The position numbers and the translations under genes were made by a program. Of a stretch of 64,000 nucleotides of DNA, positions 36,310-46,776 are shown one piece after another. Below the pieces are notes generated by a model. That model had not been told where the DNA came from. It searched no databases and saw nothing but the letters and a program-made list of their open reading frames with translations. The first letter of the stretch is position 1. Each line of letters opens with the position of its first letter. Origin of the DNA: Epichloe hybrida (Eukaryota; Ascomycota; Sordariomycetes; Hypocreales; Clavicipitaceae); the NCBI GenBank assembly GCA_019022495.1, contig JAFEKR010000013.1, positions 1,054,001 to 1,118,000 of the forward strand, in the 5' to 3' direction.

Positions 36310-36360
36310 CCTATTACTATAAAATTCTTTCTAGTGCACTTTACGTATAGTTATAGAAGA

Positions 36361-36630
36361 CTTCCCTTCTATAAAACAGGAAGGACCTGTGAGATAGAAG
36401 CTATTCCCTTCTATAAAAAGGAATCATTATAGTTATAGAAGTCTTCCCTTCTATAAAACAGGAAGCGCATAAGCAATACAGAAGCTTTCCCTTTTATAAA
36501 AAGGAAGTTCAGCGAGAATAAAAGCTTTTCCCTTCTATAAAAAGGAAATTTAGTGTGAATAGAAGCTTTTCCCTTCTATAAAAAGGAATTTTAGTATAAA
36601 TAGAAGACTTCCCTTCTATAAAATTAGAAG
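36361..36630 (+). repeat. seven hairpin-forming repeats in the copia leader
   Basis: Seven copies of a CTTCCCTTCTATAAAA(C/A)AGGAAG-like unit begin at about 36361, 36401, 36443, 36485, 36525, 36566 and 36608, with about 40-bp spacing. In most copies CTTCC pairs with GGAAG around a CTTCTATAAAA loop. They lie between the primer binding site and the gag frame, in the untranslated leader. Confidence 0.85.
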
Positions 36631-36689
36631 ATAGCTACTAATTAACAAGGTCAGGGACCTCTAGTCCCTGATCTTAGTGCGTAAGAGGT

Positions 36690-39600
36690 TCTAAATAACT
36701 AACTAAAAGAGCAGGTTATTAAACAACAAAATGCTATTAATCTAGTAATACAGAAGCTAGAGTCCTTAACCTTAGCTATTAATAATAGACTTATGGAGGG
36801 TGTGGAAGCTGCTAAGCCTGCTAGTTAGTAGCAAATTCAGTAGCCTATTCAAGATAAGGCACCTAAATCTAGCTTTATATAAGCTGCCTTTAATAATTCA
36901 ATTATTAAGGAATTTAATAAGAGGGTTTATAGCTTCCCTAAGACTACTAAGCTTAAAGGAGCTGAAAATTTTGATTAATAGAAACAAGCCCTAGCTATCT
37001 AATTTAGAGCTTTAAGCATGCCTAATTTTCTAGATAATCCGGATATTTCTAGGGTGCTAGGGGACGCTAACTAAGCTATTATCCTTATGTTACTAAGGGA
37101 TAGTTATACGGAAGGCCCCTAAGCCGCTATAACTTAGTAAAAATCACCTAAAGAAGCCTATAAGTTACTTATTAGGCAATATTCACATAGCGTTAAAATC
37201 CAGAGGGGGTCCCTATATTCTGAATTTCATAACCTGAATTTTTATGGATTTAAGGGGACTTTAGAAGCCTTTAATACAGTCTTTAATAATCTACTAGCTA
37301 GATTATTGATTTTAGGGGTCCTAACTAATCCTATAGATTAGGTTAATCAATATCTTCAATCCCTAAAATTAACCTTCCCTTAGTGGGCTAAGAGGCAACG
37401 ATTTAGCATGCGTACAAATAGGGCTATAGGGGTCCCCCTAGAAGCCCTAAACCTTGAATTTCTAATGGCAGACCTTTTAGCTAAACAGAGGGATAAGTTA
37501 TTTACGGTAGCTAAAGCCCTGAATTATAGGGCTAAAGACCTAGAAAAGGGTGCTAAAGATAAGGAAAAGGCCCCTAAAGGTTAGAAGAAGAAGAAAGAAG
37601 GCTCTAAAGAAAATAAGGGCTCTTCTAATAAGAAGAAAAAGAAGTAAAAGGGTTAAAAATTAGATAAAAAGGATACTAAAGAACTTATAGAGGGTTCTTT
37701 TATACCAGGAAATTATAACCTTTCTAATAGAGCACTTAATCTGTATAAGAAACCTAGTAATTATAAGACTAGTTATAAGAGCTTTAGCGATAGTAGCTCT
37801 AATTCTAGCTCTAGTGATTCAGATAATGAAAAACAAGAAATTAATACCTTAAATGGTTTTAATTATTACAGTAAAGACATGAAAAAGGCCCTATTATATA
37901 ATATAGGTTTGACTATATATATAGTTAATTCTAGGGAGGTCTTTAGGGATTATACCCCTTTTAAGAAGGGGGAATCCAACCCTATTATAACTAGTGGTGG
38001 CCCTATTTATCCTAAGGGTCACAGTAGTGCTGTTTTTAAGGTCTTATATTAAAAGAAACCTAATAAATATAGGACCTTAGTGCTAAAGAATACTCTATAT
38101 TTTCCTTAGCTTAATGTTAATATAGTTAGTGGCCTTATTCACTATATATCTAGTGGTTGCTTTATAAAAAACCATCTTTATCTTAAAGATAGGTCTTATA
38201 TTACTACCCTAGATATAGAAAAACATGGTTTTTTTCTTTCACATTAAAAACCAAACTACACTAACGTTACATAAAGAGCCCTGTAAAAAATCTCATTATA
38301 TCCGACCTTTTACCTATGCTAGCTTTAGGGGTCATAGCTATCTAATTAGCTACCCTATAGAGGTTCAAATTCCCTCTAAAAAGCCGGATTAGGCTTCTAA
38401 TTTAGACGAAATCGCTGAAATCGACGAAGATAATGATATTGAAGAAGTTATACGGGATGATTTAGGGGATTTAGTCCCTTCTCTAACGCCTATAGCCCTA
38501 GGTTAGGTCCCTTATAAATCTAAAGAAATAGATTTAGGGGTGTTAGAGGGCCTTAGTAGAGGAAAAAGGTCCTTAATACCTCCCTAAGAGGCCTGTGGTT
38601 CTTAAGGGGCCTAGTAGGGGACTAACAGAGAGGGCCCTAATCTAGACCTAAATCTAGACCCTAATTTAGGCCCTAAAGACCTTTAATATTAAAAGTTACT
38701 AGAACTAGCTAGCCTATGGTATATATGATTAGGGCACCTAGGGCTTCCTTTGCTAAAGAAAATAAGCCTTATAACTAAAGGAATCCCTGATTTTTCTAAA
38801 ATTAAGGATAAAGACTTTAAATGTATAGCTTGTGATCAATCTAAGGCAGTTAGAAGACCTAGGAAATTAGCTATCCCTAATCCCCCTAGAGCTCTAAATT
38901 GAATAGAGGGGGATACGCTAAAAATTAGCCCTATACTGTATAATAAACAGTTAATTTGCTTATTTCTAGTTAATCGAAAAACTAGATATAAGTGGGTGTT
39001 CTTGTTACCTAATAAGGAAGGCCTAACTGTTTATAGGGCTATTAAGGGCTTCTTTAGAGGGCTTAAAAATTAACTAGGTTAATATCCTAGGCACCTTCAC
39101 TTTAATAGGGGCTAAGAAATCGATTCTAGTTATTAAACTTAGTTAAATTCTAAAGGGATTAAATTTATAACTTCTAGTCCCTATATCCATAAGCAAAATG
39201 AATTAGCAAAGCGTTTAATTCATACTATTCTAGATCAATTAAGGGCTACTATCTAGTGGGCAAAATTACCTTTATATCTATGGTGTTTTGTATTACCTGC
39301 AGTTATTAACCTAGTTAATATAACTGCTAATACCACTAAGGATAAAAGCCCTAAATAACTACTAGCTAGGGAGCTAAATCAGCCCTGTATAACTAATATT
39401 AGCAGTATTAGAGCCATAGGATCTCACTGTGAGATTCTAATCCCCCTAGAAAAACAACCTAAAGCCTAGAAGTTAGCAGCTAGGACTATCCCTAGAAGGT
39501 TACTAGCTACACTAGGTTCTAACACCTATCTAGTGTACATCCCCTCTAAAAGGCTAGTTACAAAGACTAGCTTTATTAAGATTATAGAGCCTATAGGTCC

Positions 39601-41605
39601 TGTCTCTAAAGGATTACCTAGGCTTTCTATAGGGGATAACCCTTTAGAGGGGGAAAATAATTTAGAAGATCAAGATCTAAATTAAGGTTTAAAGGATTAC
39701 CCTATAGACAACATAGGAAATCAAAATCCCCCTATAGGTTAAGAAAAACACCCTATAAGGCCTGTACAACCCCCTAAGGAACCAATTCTAGAGGCCTTAG
39801 AGAAGGCCACGCCTGTAACTTCACTAGGAAATCAGATTTCAACTCCGGACCTTAATTTTAATAAAATTACTAACTTCAACCCTAATATTAACCCTATAGA
39901 TGTTAATATTAGTTCCCCTTCTTCTCTAGATTTTATAAAAGAAATCTGCTTTAAGGTATAGGAGAAGCTAAAGGAAAACAACCCTAATAGCCTTAAACCT
40001 AAGACCTAGAAGCAAGCTATATCTAGCCCTAAAAGGGATAAATGGATAGAAGCTACGTATAAGGAATACAAACAGCTTCTAAAGGCTAGTACTTTTAAAT
40101 TTATAGGGAAAGACCAAGTACCTAAGGGCTAAAAAGTACTAAAGAATAGGCTTGTTTATAAGCTTAAAAAGGATAAAGAAAATAATCCTTTAAAATACAA
40201 GGCCTAACTCATTACTAAGGGATTTATGCAAATTGAAGGTCTAGATTATCTAGAGACCTTTATAGCCACAAGCATTCCCCCTAGCTAGAGGATTTTACTA
40301 GCCCTAGCGGCTTAGAATAACTAGGAAATCAAACAGGTTAATTTTATAGGAGCTTTTCTTAATAGTAAGCTATAATAACAGATTTATATGGTTATTCTAG
40401 ACGGATGTATTGAATTCCTTAAGGCAAATCCTAAATTAGCTAAATTAGCTAAAAGTTTTAGCTATAAACCCTCTAAAGATTAAGTAATTCTATTACAAAA
40501 ATCTTTATATAGCCTAAAACAAAGCTTAAGGGAGTGGCAACAAGCACTAATTACAGTGCTAAAGTCCCTAGGATTTAGCCCTCTAATTTCTAACCTAGCT
40601 ATATTCTATAATTCCTCCACTAAAACCTTTATTATCACGTATGTTAATGATTGTCTAATTAGACTGGATTTACGTTATATCTAAAGACTTAAAAAGGAAC
40701 TTCATAAAGTCTATCTAATAGAAAATAGGGGGCTAGCTAAATTCTTCTTAGGGGTTCAAATCGTACGAGATAGACCTAATAGGGTCCTGAAAATTCATTA
40801 ATCTCAGTATATCTTAGAGGCTTTAAATCGATTTAACATGCTAGATAGTAAGCCTATTAGCATACCTCTTTAGCTAGGCGTTTTAGCTACGCAGACCACT
40901 AAGCTTTTAATAGCTAGCGAAATCAAGCTCTATTAGTGCATTATAGGGACTATAATGTACCTAATATTACTTATAAGGCTAGACATGGCCTTTACACTTT
41001 AGTAGCTATCTATAGCACTAGCTAGGCCCTATATAGAGCACCTAAAAGCAGCTAAAAACCTGCTTAGGTACCTATTAGGGACTAAATTCCTTGCTATAAT
41101 TTATAGGGGAGACCCTAAAGGTATAGCTAGCAAAAGCCTAATAGGTTATTATGATAGTGATTTTGCAAGGGATAAAAAGACCTCTAAATTAACCTACGCT
41201 TATCTATTTAAGCTAGCTAGCGGACCTATTAGCTAGAAATTAAAGAAAGCTAGTACAATAGCTCTATTAACATTAGAAGCTAAAGCTAACGCTATTTGCG
41301 AGACCTTCTAGGAGCTACAGTGGCTTTAGGGCTTATTTAAGGAGCTAAAAACCCCTATTTCTCCCCCTATCTAGATATATTGCGATAATTAAGGCGCTAT
41401 AACCACTACCTATAACCCTGCCTTACATAGCCATATAAAGCATACCTTGCTAAAGTTTAACTATATTAGGTAATAGGTTTTAGAGGGTTTAGCTAAGATT
41501 AAATATCTAGATATAAAGTCAATGCCTACAGACAGTCTAACAAAGCCTCTATCTAGACCTCTTTATTAGGCCTTTATTAAGCTCTTAGGGCTTAATAATC
41601 ACTAA
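36690..41605 (+). pseudogene. copia gag-pol relic, copy 2
   Basis: One long decayed frame. Gag runs from about 36720 to 37640, with a Lys-rich tail and a Ser-rich stretch at about 37790-37830; the protease approach reads IVNS where IVDS is expected (about 37920). A run of T's near 38228 holds one extra base relative to copy 1, shifting the frame. The integrase core is at about 38820-39400, RT at about 40020-40880 with YVND for YVDD at about 40640, and RNase H at about 41150-41410. The frame ends near 41603 after an SLTKPLSRPLY-type motif typical of copia C-termini. Many TAG/TAA codons remain, so it is not functional. Confidence 0.87.
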
Positions 41606-41812
41606 AAACCAATAACTAAATCCCTTTAACAGGGAACCAAAAACAACGTTAAAAAGGGAGCTATATTTAATAATAGCTAGGAATTTAAAAAGGGGGTCTT
41701 TTATCTTTTCCTGTTTTTCCCTTTTATTTATTTTTATCTAAAAGTTCTTGTTTACCCTATATTACTTTATACGCTTTTAATTAGCTTATATGTAATTCTT
41801 TTGTAGAGGGGG

Positions 41813-42626
41813 TGTTAAAAATAAGACCTATTTTTAGCCCTTTCTAGTTAAAGGACCTTTCTATTACTAGCTTACATTGCAAGCCTAATAGCTACACTAC
41901 AGCTGTTAACGGTCGTGAAGGTAGCTATTAATAGCTACGTCGTAGCTATTAATAGCTATAACTAACTATGTGAATAACTAATCTAAATCAATTATTAATT
42001 ATGGATTATTCAATTGCGTTATGGCTACAAGCGTAGCCATAACCGCAGCGCCACTAGTAATTAGGTAAGCTAGGGTGACGTAAGTAGGTTACCCTATAGC
42101 TATCTTTAACAGCGATTTTCTCTTTAACTAGAGGTCGTATAAAAGTCTTGCATATAGCAAATTAAAGCTAGAAGATAAGGCTTTTATTTTATGTAGGAAT
42201 ATTTTTTAGACTAAAATTTAGTGCATACAGGTTACTAGTTTATATGGTGGTAAGTCGATTTTTTGGATTTTACATATAAATAAATTTTGCGGAAAATAAA
42301 AAGTAGCCTGTAAAACCTCTTTAGTGGTCTAGATCCACTAATACAGTTAGTAAGTATATAAGAGAAAGAAGATCTTTTTAATCTAGCTAGATAGCTAGGC
42401 CTCTTAATCCAACAGCCGCATTGCCTGTATAACGTCACTAAAATCAATTCTATTAGTATATAAGATATCGTAAAAGTTATCTAGATTAAATTTAATTAGT
42501 TAATAACTGCCGAACCCTTCCGTTACGTTACGTTAAATATTTAACGTGGTGGCTCTATTAGTCCCTGACCGTAGAAGCTACACTTGTACAGCTGTTGCCA
42601 GCTGGCAACTAGCTCCCTACATTTCA
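41813..42626 (+). repeat. 3' LTR of copia copy 2 (814 bp)
   Basis: It follows the polypurine tract and is followed by the TSD ATAAT. It contains a CRE-like GTGACGTAAG motif near 42077 that is shared by all three LTR copies in the window. Confidence 0.94.
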
Positions 42627-42631
42627 ATAAT

Positions 42632-45600
42632 AATTATAGATTTTACTCCCTTACTCTTAGTCTTTTTTTAACACTATATTAAATAGCTTAGTTATTATTA
42701 AATAATTAGGGCTAGTTAAAGTAACTAGAGAATGCTAATAGAAACTATTATATTTCTAAGATATTTTCCTAAGTTAAATACTAGAACTTAATACTCTTTA
42801 GTTACTTTAATCTTTTCTAACTCTAGCCTTTATTTTAGGGTAGGAGTTTCCTTTAGTGCTATGTCTTTTATTATTACCTTATAAAGTAAATCTAAAGTTA
42901 TTATTTTCTAGGAAGGTCCTATAATTCTATTTAAATAAGGTCTTATAGCTAGTAGTAATCTTTTAAATTCTTCTAGAGTTATTTCCTATAGCGGACATGT
43001 TATATTAGAGGAGGATAGGTTTTAGGTTTTCCTAACTTCTTCTATATTTAGAATCTCCTTAACTTACTATTATACTTATTTATCTAAAACTAATCTAGGG
43101 TTATTAAATAGTTTTGTGATCTTTCTAGCTAGCTCTCTTATTTATATAGGTTTTAAACTTTTTCCCTTTAAATCTCCTAGGGTTATAGTATAAGTATAAT
43201 TTATCTTATTTCCCTCTTAGATATAACTTAGGGGTTAATAGTTTAGTATAGAAGTATTAAGTACTATAAATCTTTATATTGGTATAAAACTAGGTAGTAA
43301 AATTAGTTCTCTTTCTAGACTACTAATATAGTTAATTTAGTTAGAGTTATTTAACTTCTATTAATATTCTCTCTTTATCTAATAACTATCTTAGGTTTAC
43401 TATTCTTAATATCTTTTAAAATCTTTTAATAAATATTTGTCCTTACTAGCAGAGCTTTACACTCGTGTAGTGTAGTTTTTTGTGTAGTTTTTTTGTTTAA
43501 TTTTATATCTAGCTAGTTATTACAGTTATTATCCTAAAAATCATGTAATCCTATAGAGTAAAATTCTAAGAAAAATACTATATATAAAAGCGGGTCCGAA
43601 AGTGGGCCCTAGGCCCACAAATTGGAAATACTACATTTGTAGTATTTTTTAAGTGCTAAAATGTAGTGAAATGTAGTTTTTCTAATTTATGGCCGAAGGA
43701 TCCACTTTTAGACCCACTTTTATATATAACTACACTGTAGTTTTTAAGTTAGCTATCTAAAAATAGAAGTTTTATATCTATATGTATTTTCTAAGATTAG
43801 ATATTAATTATTTGTTAGAAAAAAAAAAAACTACAAGATGTAGTGTAGTGCAAAGCTCTGCAAGTTACTAGAATAGTTATACCCTATGTGTCCCTATTCT
43901 CTATATAAGAAACACTAAAAGAAATTAGGATTTTATTATTTATCTCCCTATGTTTATTTAATTACTAGCTTTCTAGGTAACTAGGGGGGATTATTAATAT
44001 TATATCTTCCTTATCCTATTTGTTTATATAGTCTAAATAGTTCTCCTATAGCTTAGGCTTAGAAAGCTTTAAGTTAATAAATTAAATTTACTATCTTTTT
44101 ATCCCTCTAGGCTTAAACTTTATTAGCTAATTTATCTCTCTTAGCTTATTCTTCTATTTATATATAAACTAAGTTAGAATAATCTAGTATTTTAGACTCT
44201 TTGCTAAGCTAGGAGATTTTTTTAGAAGTAAAGGATTAATAGTTATATAAAATAACTTTAAGATCTAATATTATAAGGTCTTATAAAGCTATTCCCTATG
44301 TCTATTTATTAGTTATATATAAATAATCTATTACTCTCTCCTATAGTTATAGATCTAAATCTCTATTTACTATATATATTATAAAGTTTATAAATAAAAC
44401 TTATTTTACTTTTACTTTTACCTTAGATACTAGGCATTTTACTCTTCAAATATAGGTATTTAGGCTTTCTCTCTTTTCTCTAGTAAAGTAATAAGCTTCT
44501 TACTATATTATTACTTTTAGAAGTAAATTAAGCTTCTTAAACTTCTTTATAAACTTATTTTTTAAAACTTCTTACTTATAGTCTTTATAATCTAGATCTT
44601 TATACTAAGTTATAGCATTTTCCCTTAAACCTTAAGTAAAGTTATAATATACTAGAGTATTAGTATAATTAGGGATTTAAGCTATAGCTACTATAGTAAG
44701 ATAGTAGTTTATATAGTCTTAGGCTAGTTTATCTCTAGAATATCTAGAGAAAGTTATTTTACTAATATTATATAATATTATAGGAAGTAGGATATTATTT
44801 ATAGTAATTAACTATTCTAAGTTACTAGTATTAGTAGTCTTAGGAGATTAAAGTAATAAAGTTAGGAAAAGAGGTAAAATATCTTTAACTTTAGATAAAG
44901 AAATAAGTGATTTAAGGTTAGGATTTAGGTAAAATAAAGATAAAGCTCTTTTAGATTTAGAGTTAAAGTCTAGGATTAGATTCTCCTATATATAAATCTT
45001 AAGCAGTAAATTATTTATAAATATAATATAAATAGTAATACTAGGAAAGGGTCTTAGGTTAATAAAGGGAATTATTAGAGTTTATATAAATAAGAGAAAG
45101 AGTTTTTAATAAAGAATAGAGTATACTATAGCAAACTCTAATTAGGATAAGGAATTAGGTTAAACTTAAAACTTACTATAATAAAGTTTTCTATTAGGTT
45201 ACCTAAAGTCTAAAAAGAAAAGAAAAACTAAGTGTTTTCTAACTTAAGAAAAACTATCCTTAACCTATTTACTACCTTCCTTATTCTTTTTACTAATCTT
45301 AACTCCTAATATTAAGTGTATTCTAACTTTATAATAATTACTACTCTAAACCTTCTTATTTTTAACCCTAAGGTAAATTCTATACTAATAAGTATAGTGT
45401 AATATATAATTTATATAGTACTTACTAATTAAAAGATTAAATAAGTAATACTATAAAGACAAAAGTAAGGTAAAAGTAAGGTAGTAGTTTATATACCCCC
45501 CCTTAGATTATAGTAATGTAATTATCTTAGTAAACTATGGTTTTTAAATTAAAGAGGTAGTTTAAAGCTTACTTAAACTTATAAGGTTTAACCCTATTAT

Positions 45601-46638
45601 CTAGTTATATTATATATTTCTATGCTAGTGCCTTTTCCTACTATAATACTAAGGATTATTATAGTTTAAGTTTATTATTTAAGTTTAGTAATTAGTTATT
45701 ATTTTATAGTAATAAATATAGTTATAAAATAGTTAATCTAATACTTTATTTATATAAGATTTAGAGTGTATATAGCCTTATAGCTAAGTCTATTAGATAC
45801 TATTTACTAGGTCCTATTTCTTAGTCTTAGGTATGATTTTATAAGTTCTAAAAAGTTAGAAGGTAACTTTATTATTCTAGCTTATCTATTTCTTAATTAG
45901 TATCTATTCCTTTCTATAGGGAATAATAGTGTTTTACTAAGTTTAAAAATATTAAGTTCTAGGAATAGTTTTTTAAGTCTAAACCTAATATCTCTAGTTC
46001 CTTAAATTAGTTTAAAGTGTTCTCTTATCTTACTATATCTAATATAAAGTAAGCTTCCTATATTAGTAGCTATATCTAATGGTATTTTACTAATTAATTA
46101 CTATAAGCCACTAATTAATTCTTCCCTCTTACTAATCTCTATAATCTAAGCTTATTTTAGTCTTATTTATTTGTTAATTTAATTATTTCTCCTAAGGTTT
46201 AGGATCTCTAGTTTAAGCCTTATTCCTAATTCTATCTCTTATTAAATATAAAGTTATTTTCTATTAGTCTCCTAGCTAGTGTGTCTAAGCCTTATAGTTT
46301 TTAAACCTATTACTTAAGTCCTATAGTCCTTAGTAATTATAGCTTTAATAATTAAAGCTATTCCTAGCTATAGTTAGAATTAGACCTTATCTCTTATCCT
46401 TTATTATTAAGTAACTATAGCTTCTAGGATATATCTATTATTCTATTTCTAACCTTAGCTATAATCTAGTAATTCTATATAAAACATTACTCTTTATGTT
46501 ATTTTTATTTAATTATCTCTTATTTATTTAGCATTAGCCTTAACTCTTTTATATTCTTAGAGATAATTAATTATATTAGATAATTTTAAGTTTATTCTAA
46601 GATAGTAATAATATATAAAGGTCCTAGTCTTATTACTA
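42632..46638 (-). pseudogene. element A gag and N-terminal pol region relic
   Basis: This is the part of element A between copia copy 2 and its own 5' LTR (sense direction, right end). By position it should hold gag and protease on the minus strand. No domain can be named because RIP has erased it. A run of eight C's at 45497-45504 (G's on the minus strand) looks like a polypurine tract, but no LTR partner is found beside it. Confidence 0.5.
43450..43860. mobile_element. hAT-type MITE, copy 2 (411 bp)
   Basis: Nearly identical to the MITE at 2644-3051, with the same CAGAGCTTT / AAAGCTCTG ends. The left flank is CTTACTAG. The right flank reads CAAG and then TTACTAG, so the duplication is offset by a few bases rather than clean. 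Confidence 0.88.
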
Positions 46639-46755
46639 TATAATAGTACCCTTTAGGATTAAGGTAATAATAATAGTTAATTACTATCTAATCTAGCTAC
46701 TAAGGTTCTATAATTATTATAGCCATGATTATATAAGCCATTTCTCCACCTAACA
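46639..46755 (-). repeat. LTR of element A (5' LTR in the element's sense), 117 bp
   Basis: It aligns without gaps to 13388-13504, and TCCC follows at 46756-46759. It is the right border of the transposon block, only 21 bp from the stop codon of the D-amino acid oxidase gene. Confidence 0.88.
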
Positions 46756-46776
46756 TCCCACGAGAACAACTTGGGC

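Larger units (their letters stand above)
35522..42626 (+). mobile_element. Ty1/copia LTR retrotransposon, copy 2 (complete, nested in A)
   Basis: A 7105-bp element with LTRs 35522-36292 (771 bp) and 41813-42626 (814 bp), and an exact 5-bp TSD ATAAT at 35517-35521 and 42627-42631. Directly after the 5' LTR the sequence TAGGTTATAAGCCTAG (36294-36309) resembles the GGTTATGGGCCCAG-type primer site, complementary to an internal part of initiator tRNA-Met, used by Drosophila copia. The polypurine tract GTAGAGGGGG precedes the 3' LTR. It is less mutated than copy 1 but carries many stops. It is inserted in element A. Confidence 0.95.
13388..46755 (-). mobile_element. element A: Ty3/gypsy retrotransposon, outermost of the nest
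   Basis: Two 117-bp LTRs (13388-13504 and 46639-46755) with matching TSD frame 33.4 kb. Removing element B (14142-30995), copia copy 2 (35522-42626), the MITE (43450-43860) and their target duplications leaves about 9.0 kb of element A. Its coding relics read on the minus strand: N-terminal part at 42632-46638, RT near 32600-33300, integrase near 31050-31400 and continuing in 13505-14141 after the interruption by B. In the sense direction the LTR starts TGTTAGG and ends ATTACA. It is the oldest insertion, because the others lie inside it. All parts are RIP-degraded and inactive. Confidence 0.85.

Noticed and set aside
36800..36994. 64-aa plus-strand ORF in the copia gag region
   Set aside because: It is in a different frame from the Gag relic and is a chance opening.
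42235..42447. 70-aa minus-strand ORF in the copia 3' LTR
   Set aside because: Chance opening inside an LTR, with no match in the other LTR copies.
45490..45510. Polypurine tract on the minus strand suggesting another LTR element end
   Set aside because: No LTR-like sequence next to it has a partner copy in the window, and no flanking duplication was found.
13388..46755. Centromere or dispensable-region core
   Set aside because: The block is fully explained by nested transposons with matching target duplications between two ordinary genes; nothing else points to a centromere.
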